A program made the position numbers and the translations under genes. Of a stretch of DNA of 64,000 nt, positions 37,201 through 45,809 are shown in pieces (positions within the stretch are counted from its first letter, which is position 1; each line of letters opens with the position of its first letter). The stretch is from JAVJRN01 sp040218415 (GTDB lineage: Bacteria; Bacteroidota; Bacteroidia; Cytophagales; Cyclobacteriaceae), in assembly GCA_040218415.1 (NCBI GenBank), contig JAVJRN010000010.1, positions 68,183 through 132,182 of the forward strand. The letters are read 5' to 3'. The notes below the pieces were generated by a model that saw nothing but the letters and a program-made list of their open reading frames with translations, searched no databases and had not been told where the DNA came from.

Positions 37201-37492
37201 AGGAAAACCGCTTTTAGATTCTGAGTAATTTGGTACGGTAGTTATCGTCTATTACAGATGATTACCTTTTGACAACTTTGGATTTCTTAGTTGAAGAATA
37301 CTTTTTAATCAGTGATAGACCCATTTTGGCTACAACACTATAATTGAGTGTGCAATATTCCTTTTTCTTCTTAAATGTCATGTCTAATGCGCAATGGAGG
37401 TTGTTTTCAATTTTCCAATATTTTGAACCACATCATTTATGAGCGCAGCGTCTGCAGATTAAGAACGGTGATATAACCTCTAATTTCAATAA
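37201..37492 (-). pseudogene. ISAs1-family transposase C-terminal relic, right copy
   Basis: On the minus strand a broken frame gives EIRGYITVLN, then YWKIENNLHCALDMTFKK, then VAKMGLSLIKKYSSTKKSKV, matching the ISAs1 transposase C-terminus. It aligns with the left copy at 2803-3195 in the same orientation, with one apparent deletion of about 60 bases. Only the end of the gene remains. Confidence 0.65.
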
Positions 37493-37498
37493 GAAACC

Positions 37499-37511
37499 TT
37501 TTAAGGATTTG
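37499..37511. repeat. 13-base direct repeat, right side of the alginate island
   Basis: TTTTAAGGATTTG is identical to 2786-2798 and lies just outside the right ISAs1 relic. Confidence 0.45.
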
Positions 37512-37518
37512 CCTCGTG

Positions 37519-37610
37519 TGCCGCCGCGTCAGGGATAGAGGCGGCATCCTATTCTGCTATGCAGAAAAGATATAGCCGATAGCCCGCTCGGACGCCCTCA
37601 TATTGCCCCA
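37519..37610. repeat. GC-rich hairpin cluster (REP-like element)
   Basis: A short GC-rich patch in AT-rich surroundings. It holds a 7-bp stem TGCCGCC / GGCGGCA (37519-37546), a tight hairpin TTCTGC-TAT-GCAGAA (37552-37566), and a smaller CCGA/TCGG pairing after it. It resembles an extragenic palindromic element. No coding role is seen on either strand. Confidence 0.4.
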
Positions 37611-37704
37611 AGGACTCGCCAATTTCTTGTTTCGATGACAAGACTTTTCCAACAAGAAGCTGTGCATTTGTTAACTTACAGCACCTTATAAAAATCAAAC
37701 ATCT

Positions 37705-39291
37705 ATGGCAACAGAAAAACCCAAAACCGCCAGCGTATTTAAATCTACAGAAGATAAGATCAAAGAGCTGGAATTGATGAATGCTGAAGTGCTGCTCGCA
37801 GGAGGACAAAAGCGGATCGATAAGCAGCATGAAAAAGGAAAATTGACCGCTCGTGAGCGAATTGATTTGTTGTTGGATGAGGGCTCGTTTCAAGAGATTG
37901 GAAAGTTTGTCACGCACCGAGGACAAGATTTTGGGATTGAGAAAGAGCAATATCTCGGTGATGGTGTTATTACAGGTTATGGAACAGTAGAAGGTCGGCT
38001 GATTTATGTATTTAGTCAAGATTTTACGGTTTTTGGAGGTTCACTTTCTGAGACTTTTGCAGAGAAGATTGTGAAAATAATGGACATGGCCATGAAAAAT
38101 GGCGCGCCAATTATTGGTTTGAATGATTCGGGAGGCGCGCGAATTCAAGAAGGAGTGATGTCCTTGGCTGGCTATGCTGATATTTTTTATAAAAACACCT
38201 TGGCGTCTGGTGTGGTGCCTCAACTGTCGGCGATTATGGGGCCTTGCGCTGGTGGCGCGGTGTATTCACCGGCCATTACCGATTTTATATTTATGGTAGA
38301 GCAAACAAGTTATATGTTTGTGACCGGCCCAAATGTGGTAAAAACAGTCACTGCCGAGGAGGTGACCTCAGAGGAACTTGGTGGAGCGAGTGCTCATAGT
38401 ACGAAAAGTGGAGTCACTCACTTTTCCTGTAAAAATGAGGCTACCTGCATTCTGGATTTAAAAAGGTTGTTAAGTTATATTCCTTCAAATTGTGAGGAAG
38501 AACCACTGCGGTTGCCTTACGAGATTAAAGGGGATGAAGTCATCAAAGGACTCGATGATATATTGCCTGATAATCCAAATCAGCCCTACGACATTAAAGA
38601 TGTGATTGGGGGCATTGTGGATACGGACACTTTCTTTGAAGTTCATAAAAACTTTGCTGATAATATAGTAGTGGGCTTTTCTAGAATTGCTGGACGAAGT
38701 GTAGGGATTGTTGGTAATCAGCCAATGAGCCTAGCTGGAGTTTTAGATAATGATTGTAGTAAAAAGGCAGCACGCTTTGTTCGATTTTGTGATGCTTTCA
38801 ATATTCCACTTCTTGTGTTGGTGGATGTTCCAGGTTTTTTGCCAGGAACAGATCAGGAATGGAATGGCATCATATCAAATGGTGCCAAATTGTTGTATGC
38901 ATTTAGCGAGGCAACTGTTCCTCGAATTTCTGTCATTACCCGAAAAGCTTATGGAGGCGCATATGATGTGATGAATTCGAAGCATATTGGTGCTGATATG
39001 AACTTTGCATGGCCTACTGCTGAGATTGCCGTAATGGGTGCACAGGGTGCTTCTGAGATAATTTTCAGAAGGGAAATAGCCACAGCCGAAGATCCTAATG
39101 CCAAGCTTCAGGAAAAAATTGATGAGTACACGGAGAAGTTTGCGAACCCATATGTAGCAGCAAAGAGAGGTTTTATCGATGAGGTGATTCTACCTCATAA
39201 TACACGCGCCAAACTCATTCGCGCTTATGACATGCTTGAAAATAAGGTGGATAAAATACCAAGAAAGAAACACGGGAACATTCCACTTTAA
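37705..39291 (+). CDS. Acyl-CoA carboxylase carboxyltransferase subunit (propionyl-CoA carboxylase beta type)
   Basis: A 528-residue cytoplasmic crotonase-fold carboxyltransferase. Visible motifs are GKLTARERIDLLLDEGSFQE (about 45-64), NDSGGARIQEGV (about 140-151), GPCAGGAVYSPAITDF and the second-half VDVPGFLPGTDQEWNGII. Length and motifs match PccB-type subunits that carboxylate propionyl- or other short acyl-CoA with a biotin-carrier subunit. The alpha subunit is not adjacent. Confidence 0.92.
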   Translation: MATEKPKTASVFKSTEDKIKELELMNAEVLLAGGQKRIDKQHEKGKLTARERIDLLLDEGSFQEIGKFVTHRGQDFGIEKEQYLGDGVITGYGTVEGRLIYVFSQDFTVFGGSLSETFAEKIVKIMDMAMKNGAPIIGLNDSGGARIQEGVMSLAGYADIFYKNTLASGVVPQLSAIMGPCAGGAVYSPAITDFIFMVEQTSYMFVTGPNVVKTVTAEEVTSEELGGASAHSTKSGVTHFSCKNEATCILDLKRLLSYIPSNCEEEPLRLPYEIKGDEVIKGLDDILPDNPNQPYDIKDVIGGIVDTDTFFEVHKNFADNIVVGFSRIAGRSVGIVGNQPMSLAGVLDNDCSKKAARFVRFCDAFNIPLLVLVDVPGFLPGTDQEWNGIISNGAKLLYAFSEATVPRISVITRKAYGGAYDVMNSKHIGADMNFAWPTAEIAVMGAQGASEIIFRREIATAEDPNAKLQEKIDEYTEKFANPYVAAKRGFIDEVILPHNTRAKLIRAYDMLENKVDKIPRKKHGNIPL

Positions 39292-39506
39292 CACGCTTTT
39301 AATATAGCTATAGCAACGTTGATAATTTTCATAGAATGCTTCATCGAGAAAAGAGGAGCAGGCCTTGCATCAATCTTTTTGTCTTTTTGATGGAAAGAAG
39401 CATCAATATCCAATAGTTGTTAACATCTCAAACAGAGTAGAGGTGTTTTCGGTTGAAATTACTAGTCAGTTGATGCTGGTTTAATAAAATCTAATTAGAA
39501 TAAAAC

Positions 39507-40574
39507 ATGGATAAGAAAAGTAAAGAATTCCTTTATAAATATTTGAATAATGCCTCACCAACAGGTTTTGAGTCTAGTGGACAGCAAATTTGGTTGGACT
39601 ACATTAAAGAATACACCGACACGTATTTCACAGATACTTATGGGTCGGCAGTTGCGGTAATCAATCCAGACGCGCCTTACAAGGTGGTAATCGAGGCTCA
39701 TGCGGATGAAATTAGTTGGTTTGTGAACTATATCAATGATCAGGGCTACATCTATGTAGTCAGAAATGGAGGCTCAGATCATCAAATTGCCCCTTCGAAA
39801 AGGGTCAATATCCACACTGATAATGGCATTGTCAAAGGAATCTTTGGCTGGCCAGCAATACATGTCAGAAAAGACAAAGAAGACAACCCAACATTGAAAA
39901 ATATATTTATTGATGTAGGAGCTTCTTCCAAGGAAGAAGTGGAAAAAATGGGTATCCACGTGGGTCATGTCATCACCTTCGAAGATGAACTCATGGAGCT
40001 CAATGATAAATATCTGGTAGGTAGAGCACTTGATAATCGTATCGGTGGTTTTATGGTTGCCGAAGTAGCAAGAAGGCTTAAGGAGAATGATGTAAAACTC
40101 CCTTTTGGATTATATGTGGTGAACGCCGTGCAAGAGGAAATAGGTTTGCGAGGAGCGGAAATGATCGCGCATAGGATAAAACCAGATCTGGCTATTATTA
40201 CTGATGTGACTCATGATACGAACTCTCCAATGTATGATAAAATCACCAGTGGCGATATTGCCTTGGGAGCTGGGCCAACAATGGCCTACGGGGCAGCAGT
40301 TCAAAACAATGTTTTGAAAATGATTCTGGATACAGCAAAGGAAAAAGAGATTCCTTTTCAGAGAAGAGCCACTTCACGATCTACAGGTACGGATACGGAT
40401 GCTTTTGCTTACAGCAATGAGGGCGTAGCATCGGCATTGATTTCTATTCCTTTAAAGTATATGCATACCACTGTAGAAATGTGTGCGAAAGATGACTTGG
40501 AGAATACGATCAAATTGATTTACGAATTTGTATTGAAAGTAGAGTCTGGTCAGGATTTTAGATATATCAAATAA
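39507..40574 (+). CDS. M42-family metallo-aminopeptidase
   Basis: A 355-residue peptidase with the binuclear metal site of the family: His in EAHADEISW (about 69), Asp in GRALDNRIGG (about 179), the catalytic/ligand Glu pair in NAVQEEIGLRGA (about 211-212), Asp in IITDVTHDT, and His in KYMHTTVEM. Members are tetrahedral aminopeptidases (sometimes mislabelled endoglucanase). Cytoplasmic, no signal peptide. The stop overlaps the next start. Confidence 0.92.
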   Translation: MDKKSKEFLYKYLNNASPTGFESSGQQIWLDYIKEYTDTYFTDTYGSAVAVINPDAPYKVVIEAHADEISWFVNYINDQGYIYVVRNGGSDHQIAPSKRVNIHTDNGIVKGIFGWPAIHVRKDKEDNPTLKNIFIDVGASSKEEVEKMGIHVGHVITFEDELMELNDKYLVGRALDNRIGGFMVAEVARRLKENDVKLPFGLYVVNAVQEEIGLRGAEMIAHRIKPDLAIITDVTHDTNSPMYDKITSGDIALGAGPTMAYGAAVQNNVLKMILDTAKEKEIPFQRRATSRSTGTDTDAFAYSNEGVASALISIPLKYMHTTVEMCAKDDLENTIKLIYEFVLKVESGQDFRYIK

Positions 40575-41314
40575 TGACAGTGGTTGATCAAATGGGGCGT
40601 GAGCTCCATTTGAAAAACACACCAAAGCGAGTGATATCGCTTGTTCCGTCCATTACCGAGTATCTTATTGATATAGGTGTTGAAGTAGTTGGGAGAACCA
40701 AATTCTGCATTCATCCTTCTGACCAAGTATCTGATATCAAAATCATTGGAGGGACAAAAAATTTTCGTTTTGAGGTGATCGATTCACTCAAGCCGGACTT
40801 AATTATTGGAAATAAGGAAGAGAATTTTGAAAAAGGCATCAATCAGCTTTCCGATAAGTTTCCAGTTTGGATGAGTGATATTTTGACTCTGGAGGATTCT
40901 TTTGATATGATGACTCGCTTGGGCGAAATTTTGGATCAAGAAGAGGGAGCCAATCATCAGGTTGCGAAAGTTTCAAACAACCTCTCGAAGTTCAAGGATT
41001 CAAAAAAAGGAAATGCGCTTTATTTGATTTGGGCTAATCCGTGGATGGCTGTTGGTCGTGATACTTTCATCGACGATATGCTGGGCTATTTGGGGTTCAA
41101 AAATATAATAGAAGAAACCAGATACCCCGTGCTTGACGAATCTCGATTGTTAGAAATTAATCCTACGACTGTTTTGTTGAGTTCAGAACCCTTTCCATTT
41201 CAGCAAAAACACAAAGAATTACTACAAAACTTGCTTCCAAAGGCCAACATTCTTGATGTAGATGGCGAGGCGTATAGCTGGTATGGTAGCCGTTTGAGTA
41301 AGGTGGTTTTTTAG
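40574..41314 (+). CDS. BtuF-like helical-backbone substrate-binding protein, without signal peptide
   Basis: A 246-residue protein of the type III periplasmic-binding fold (about 15-235) with RVISLVPSITEYLIDIG and LKPDLIIGNKEEN motifs. The family binds cobalamin, haem or iron-siderophore for ABC importers. Here the first ATG overlaps the M42 stop by one base and no signal peptide or lipobox is present, so it may stay in the cytoplasm. No ABC permease or ATPase is nearby. Confidence 0.85.
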   Translation: MTVVDQMGRELHLKNTPKRVISLVPSITEYLIDIGVEVVGRTKFCIHPSDQVSDIKIIGGTKNFRFEVIDSLKPDLIIGNKEENFEKGINQLSDKFPVWMSDILTLEDSFDMMTRLGEILDQEEGANHQVAKVSNNLSKFKDSKKGNALYLIWANPWMAVGRDTFIDDMLGYLGFKNIIEETRYPVLDESRLLEINPTTVLLSSEPFPFQQKHKELLQNLLPKANILDVDGEAYSWYGSRLSKVVF

Positions 41315-41513
41315 TGTGATCTGTTTTGTTACGCTCGTAAATACTTTCTTCTGTGCGTGTATAGAAGATCGTAATTTTGTGAATACAATCCTTAAAACGC
41401 TTTTTAAGTCGTTATAAAAATGCGCTTTTTCACTGTCCCTTCCCTTCTTGGCGGTGTAGAAAATGGATCAGTGATTTTTTTAATAATTTATCAAATCATC
41501 GTTGCGATAAGAC

Positions 41514-41672
41514 TTATTCCTTTTTTTTTGATCTACCAGCATCTTTCAAGGCTTTATCTATAATCCATTCTAGTTGACCGTTGGTGCTACGGAACTCGTC
41601 GGAAGCCCATTTCTCAATCTTACTGAGCATTTCAGGATCTAAACGTAATACAAACGGTTTTTTCTTAGCCAT
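41514..41672 (-). CDS. Small Arc-like ribbon-helix-helix protein
   Basis: A 52-residue protein with the pattern KPFVLRLDPEML (beta strand), SKIEKWASDEF (helix), and STNGQLEWIIDKALKDAG (helix). This is a ribbon-helix-helix DNA-binding fold like Arc. Its ATG lies inside the end of the 42-codon upstream ORF (8-base overlap), so translation is coupled. It follows the SPFH gene on the same strand. It might be an autoregulator of this cluster (inference). Confidence 0.7.
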   Translation of the reverse strand: MAKKKPFVLRLDPEMLSKIEKWASDEFRSTNGQLEWIIDKALKDAGRSKKKE

Positions 41673-41793
41673 CAGAATTTAATTCTTGCCAGTTTTCTTC
41701 GAACTCAATCGCTGTTTTTTGGAATACTATCACGTTGTGCTTGGTAGCCACTAAATATGAGTCGTAAGCGATATAAAATGCCTTTTCTTTCAA
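41665..41793 (-). CDS. Tiny conserved-looking protein between SPFH and Arc-like genes
   Basis: A 42-codon frame from a TTG at 41793, KEKAFYIAYDSYLVATKHNV and on to IEFEENWQELNSDG. It is out of frame with and overlaps the Arc-like gene by eight bases. Composition is coding-like. No family is recognised. The start codon is uncertain because no ATG is present in frame. Confidence 0.45.
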   Translation of the reverse strand: MKEKAFYIAYDSYLVATKHNVIVFQKTAIEFEENWQELNSDG

Positions 41794-41798
41794 ACGAA

Positions 41799-41826
41799 AA
41801 ATTTACTCTTTTTCAAGAGTAAATTT
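41799..41826 (-). terminator. Terminator after the SPFH gene
   Basis: A perfect 12-bp stem AAATTTACTCTT / AAGAGTAAATTT closed by a GAAA tetraloop on the minus strand, followed by T residues. It ends SPFH transcription partly or fully just before the tiny downstream genes. Confidence 0.75.
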
Positions 41827-41837
41827 CCTTCTATCAT

Positions 41838-42695
41838 CTAATGATTCAACGTGCCTGAATTTAAAACAGGCGTTATGTCTTTATCCGCGCATAAAACGAC
41901 CATAAGATTACTCACCATAGCTGCCTTCTTGTCTTCATCCAGTTCTATGATTTCCTTTTTACTTAGTTCATTCAGCGCCATTTCAACCATGCTCACCGCA
42001 CCTTCCACGATTTTGTGCCTTGCCGCAACTATCGCAGTGGCTTGTTGTCTACGCAGCATGGCACCCGCAATTTCTTGGGCATACGCCAAATAGCCAATTC
42101 GAGCCTCTTGTATTTCTATCCCGGCAATAGAAAGTCTTTCTTCAATTTCAGTTTCCAGTTGATGATTCACTTCATCTAAACCAGATCGTAAAGTGACATC
42201 AGCTTCCTCATCGTCAAAGTTGTCATAAGGATAGCTACCTGCAAGTTTTCTAACGGCGGTATCTGTCTGTACACGCACAAAATTTTCATAATCATCGACT
42301 TCAAAAGCTGCCGCAAAAGTGTCCTTAACCTTCCAGACAAGAATGACACTGATAAGTATAGGATTACCTAGTTTATCGTTGACTTTCACTCGCTCACTAT
42401 CGAAGTTTCTGGCTCTTAGGGAGATCTTGTTTTTGGAATAAAATGGGTTGACCCAGAAAAAACCATTCTCTTTTACTGTGCCAATATATTTACCAAAAAG
42501 CACCAATACCTTAGATCCATTTGGGTTGACAATAAAAAAACCTGGAATCATGGCTACTGCCAAAACTAAGGGAATGATTAGAAAAGGGATTCGAAGTGCT
42601 GCGATCCCAATAATGGAGCCAATCAACAGGAACAAAATGATCATAATCCAGATATATCCTGAGCTAGGGGAGACTAATTTTTCCTTTGAATTCAT
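41838..42695 (-). CDS. SPFH/band 7 domain membrane protein
   Basis: A 285-residue protein with two N-terminal transmembrane segments (about 13-55) and an SPFH domain (about 60-260), containing LFGKYIGTVKENGFFWVNPF and the coiled AQEIAGAMLRRQQATAIVAAR. Such proteins form membrane rings or scaffolds (stomatin/prohibitin type). The upstream region holds a tandem TGATATCA palindrome pair. Confidence 0.88.
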   Translation of the reverse strand: MNSKEKLVSPSSGYIWIMIILFLLIGSIIGIAALRIPFLIIPLVLAVAMIPGFFIVNPNGSKVLVLFGKYIGTVKENGFFWVNPFYSKNKISLRARNFDSERVKVNDKLGNPILISVILVWKVKDTFAAAFEVDDYENFVRVQTDTAVRKLAGSYPYDNFDDEEADVTLRSGLDEVNHQLETEIEERLSIAGIEIQEARIGYLAYAQEIAGAMLRRQQATAIVAARHKIVEGAVSMVEMALNELSKKEIIELDEDKKAAMVSNLMVVLCADKDITPVLNSGTLNH

Positions 42696-42751
42696 TCGTT
42701 TAGTATTAAGGGTGAAGATCGTTTCAAGATCGCAGAATCATTTAATTAATA

Positions 42752-42770
42752 TGATATCATTTTGATATCA
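42752..42770. promoter_or_regulatory. Double TGATATCA palindrome near the SPFH promoter
   Basis: Two copies of the self-palindromic TGATATCA separated by TTT lie 57 bases upstream of the SPFH start and before the divergent gene at 42838. A possible operator, perhaps for the Arc-like protein; this is inference. Confidence 0.3.
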
Positions 42771-42837
42771 AACTAAATTACGTCTATTTCTTATTTAAGG
42801 TTACGAAGGGGAAAAAATAAATTGCGAACTTTGCCTC

Positions 42838-43326
42838 ATGGCAAATCACTACACAAAATGGGAGCGTTATTTTCATAAACTAAATATCATCTTTCATGGC
42901 ATAGTGGCCATTTCCATGATTCCATTTGCATATTCTTTTTTGGAAACCCAAAAGGATTTCGCGAGCGCACCATATTTCGCTGGAGAGGAGGCGATGATTT
43001 TGAAATTCACATTGATTGGCATCTCCTTGGCATTGCTGGTTATGGCTTTTCGATACAATAATAAACTAGCACAAATCAAAGAAAATCTTGAATTGGATGA
43101 GAGGCTGTCACGCTATGCAAGACAAAATGCTATTTTCTATTTTTTGATTCAATTATCGGCCATTGCTGCTTGTTCAGGCCTTTATTTGCTGAAAGATCAG
43201 TTTTTCTCGTTTTTGTATGTGATTGTACTTTTTGTTTTTTCTCAGACCAGACCGACCTACGACCGTGTGGTAAAGCAAAATTCAATATCCGAGGAGGAAA
43301 TTGAAGAATTAAACCAATTGCCATAA
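42838..43326 (+). CDS. Hypothetical membrane protein with four predicted helices
   Basis: A 162-residue protein with hydrophobic segments at about 12-32, 50-68, 95-115 and 118-135, a charged N-terminus and an acidic C-terminal tail (SEEEIEEL). No enzyme motif is seen. It is transcribed divergently from SPFH and followed by a lipoprotein gene. Confidence 0.7.
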   Translation: MANHYTKWERYFHKLNIIFHGIVAISMIPFAYSFLETQKDFASAPYFAGEEAMILKFTLIGISLALLVMAFRYNNKLAQIKENLELDERLSRYARQNAIFYFLIQLSAIAACSGLYLLKDQFFSFLYVIVLFVFSQTRPTYDRVVKQNSISEEEIEELNQLP

Positions 43327-43377
43327 GTTTGAGCATTTTAGGAACAGATATGTCTTTTTACTTCATTTCTTTACGTC

Positions 43378-44145
43378 ATGTATAACAACTACTGCATTTT
43401 GTTGATCGTATTCCTCCTATTTGGCTGTCAGTCAAAGCAGACGAAAGAAACGCCAACAACCCAAAAAGTTAAAACAAGAAGTTTTCCTGAGGCAGTGAAT
43501 GCCGTATTTGATGCTCATGGCGGTTATCAATCTTGGTCAAATTTGCAATCGATGAAGTTTGACTTAAGCAAAGGGGAGAATTACCAAATTGATTTAAATT
43601 CTAGAAATGTCAACATTCAGTCCGAAAAATGGACAATCGGATCGAAGGGAGGGCAGGTTTGGATTAGTCCTGATACAGTAGCGTTTTCTAATCTACGGTT
43701 TTATCATAGTTTGTATTATTATTTTGCATCTATGCCATTCGTACTTGGAGATTCTGGCATTATCTACGAAGAAACGTCCGATAAGGTGTTTCGAGATACG
43801 ACTTATTCGGCGGTTAAAGTTTCCTTTCAAGAGGGCATAGGAGACGCTCCAAAAGATAATTATTTCATTTGCTATGATAAGCAAACAAAAGTCATGAAAT
43901 GGTTGATGTATACGGTGACCTTTGGCGAAGATGTAGTCAACGAAGATTATGGGTTGATCAACTATGCTGACTGGCAAGAGGTCAATGGCTTATTGATGCC
44001 GAAAAGGTTGGTATGGTACAGATACAATGATGGTATCGACATCACGAGAAGGTCTCAGATTCAAATTTTAAACTGGGAGCTTTCGGAAAAAGCGCTAGAT
44101 AGTAAGCTGTTTCTTGCGCCGAAAAATGCACGTTTTGCCGATTAA
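43378..44145 (+). CDS. DUF6503-like lipoprotein
   Basis: A 255-residue lipoprotein with lipobox LLFGC (Cys17). The body matches the Bacteroidota pattern of DUF6503: AVNAVFDAHGGYQSWSNLQS, then LYYYFASMPFVLGDSGI and DYGLINYADWQEVNGLLMPK. Its fold is probably a beta-sheet shell like LolA/outer-membrane lipoprotein carriers (inference). Function is not known. Confidence 0.7.
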   Translation: MYNNYCILLIVFLLFGCQSKQTKETPTTQKVKTRSFPEAVNAVFDAHGGYQSWSNLQSMKFDLSKGENYQIDLNSRNVNIQSEKWTIGSKGGQVWISPDTVAFSNLRFYHSLYYYFASMPFVLGDSGIIYEETSDKVFRDTTYSAVKVSFQEGIGDAPKDNYFICYDKQTKVMKWLMYTVTFGEDVVNEDYGLINYADWQEVNGLLMPKRLVWYRYNDGIDITRRSQIQILNWELSEKALDSKLFLAPKNARFAD

Positions 44146-44189
44146 CTACGATAGCATTTTGAAAGAAACATCACAATTGCTTCTATGTT

Positions 44190-45557
44190 TTAGATCCCTT
44201 CCTGATCAATCAGATAAACCATACTGGTCAAGGCGGCAGCTCCCATTTCCAATTCTCTTTTATCCACGGCTTCAAAAACATCTGCTGCCGTATGGTGATA
44301 AATGAAGTATTTCTGGGTATTCGGTAGCAACTCCATCAACAAAGGGCCTTGATCTTCGAGCGGGCTAATATCTGCACCGCTTCCTATTTGATCAAAATCA
44401 TACATTCCGTATTTGAGGAACAATGGTTTCCAGTTCTTTATTTTGTTGCGTTGCGCTTCGGTTCCCATCATCGTATAACCTTCGGGAAAAAAGGAACCAG
44501 AATCGGATTCCAATGCAGCGATGGTTTTTTCGCCTTTTTTCTTCGCTATTTCGGCATATTTTTTTCCACCTCTAAGTCCATTTTCCTCATTCATGAACAT
44601 GACGACACGGAGTGTACGTTTTGGTTTTATACCTAATGCTAGAAAAGTTCGGCCGACTTCCACCGACATCATGCATCCGCCACCATCGTCATGAGCGCCT
44701 TCGCCCACATCCCAAGAGTCGAGATGTCCGCCTACTACAATGATTTCCTCTGGATTTGTTGAACCTTTAATTTCACCTATGACATTATAAGAAAGCACAT
44801 CGGGAAGCATTTGAGAGGTTGTTCTCAGGTATATCTTCAAATCGTCTTGGTCTTTGATCATTTCACTCAACTTTTCTGCATCCATAGTACTTACAGCAAC
44901 TGCAGGTATTTGAGGCATCAGCGGCTTATATACCAGCGATCCTGTGTGTGGTATATTATCAAGACGATTGGTTACTGACCTCACAATAACTGCTTTTGCC
45001 CCCAGATTTCCAGCTTCGGATGCGCCATAAGCGCGGGTTACAACCGCCCCACCATATGCTTCAAAATTATTGATGAGTGTAGGATCCATTTTTGTATTGA
45101 TGAAGACAATCTTTCCTTCTACCTTTTTTCCAAGTTTTTTGAGTTCACCTATATTGGATACTTCTATAACATTGAGCAATAGACCTTCAGGGCCAGTTCC
45201 TACGGAGTTACCGAGCGCTAATGAGTTCAGCGATATGGCTCCATACTTTTTAGCATTGGTTACGGTAACTACTTCCTTTTCACCTCTTACCCAATGTGGC
45301 ACCATGACTGGCTGTAGGTAAACGGTATCAAACCCATATGATTCCATCAATTGTTTGGTGTATTCCACTGCAGCAGCGGCCTGTGGGGATCCCGAAAGTC
45401 TGTTGCCAATTTCTTTGCAGAGGTACCTTAGATTCTCGTAGATGGGGCTTTCGGTGAGCTGATGATCATATATTGATTTTATCTTTTGTTCATAGCCTTG
45501 GGCAAAAGTGGTAAAAGCGAAGAGCAAACTGACTAAAAAGTAAAGAGATCGTTTCAT
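44190..45557 (-). CDS. Secreted M28-family metallopeptidase (carboxypeptidase Q-like)
   Basis: A 455-residue exported protein using the ATG at 45557, which yields a clean signal peptide (MKRSLYFLVSLLFAFTTFAQ). A protease-associated domain (about 120-250) is inserted before the zinc peptidase domain (about 255-450). Zinc-ligand motifs are GGHLDSWDVGEGAHDDGGG (His, Asp, Asp), the Glu pair in FMNEENGLRGG, and C-terminal His in FIYHHTAADVFE. Acts on peptides in the periplasm or outside the cell. Confidence 0.9.
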   Translation of the reverse strand: MKRSLYFLVSLLFAFTTFAQGYEQKIKSIYDHQLTESPIYENLRYLCKEIGNRLSGSPQAAAAVEYTKQLMESYGFDTVYLQPVMVPHWVRGEKEVVTVTNAKKYGAISLNSLALGNSVGTGPEGLLLNVIEVSNIGELKKLGKKVEGKIVFINTKMDPTLINNFEAYGGAVVTRAYGASEAGNLGAKAVIVRSVTNRLDNIPHTGSLVYKPLMPQIPAVAVSTMDAEKLSEMIKDQDDLKIYLRTTSQMLPDVLSYNVIGEIKGSTNPEEIIVVGGHLDSWDVGEGAHDDGGGCMMSVEVGRTFLALGIKPKRTLRVVMFMNEENGLRGGKKYAEIAKKKGEKTIAALESDSGSFFPEGYTMMGTEAQRNKIKNWKPLFLKYGMYDFDQIGSGADISPLEDQGPLLMELLPNTQKYFIYHHTAADVFEAVDKRELEMGAAALTSMVYLIDQEGI

Positions 45558-45618
45558 GATATTTGATTTTCGAATTGCCAAATTAATAAAATCGGAGTTC
45601 GTTATTTATCTTTATTTT

Positions 45619-45774
45619 ATGAAAAAAAGGGAATGTCCTTCTTGTGCTATGAATGTAGATGCCAGAAAAAAAGAATGTGAAATTTGTGGCTATGAGTTTC
45701 CTGCTACTCCACCAGTATATAAAATCGTAGCAGTTTTACTTATTTTATTGTTTCTTTATTTGATGATTTTTTAA
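45619..45774 (+). CDS. Small zinc-ribbon membrane protein
   Basis: A 51-residue protein. Two CxxC pairs (CPSC and CEIC in a ribbon) precede one transmembrane helix (about 34-50). The ATG at 45619 is chosen because the sequence before it reads as intergenic and overlaps the divergent peptidase start. Function is unknown. Confidence 0.65.
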   Translation: MKKRECPSCAMNVDARKKECEICGYEFPATPPVYKIVAVLLILLFLYLMIF

Positions 45775-45809
45775 GGCTTAAAGAGAGGCCTCCGAATGGG
45801 CACTCCATG

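Noticed and set aside
37549..38019. 156-codon minus-strand frame over the start of the carboxylase gene
   Set aside because: Overlaps the conserved N-terminus of the carboxyltransferase and the hairpin block; Cys/Leu/Phe-rich shadow.
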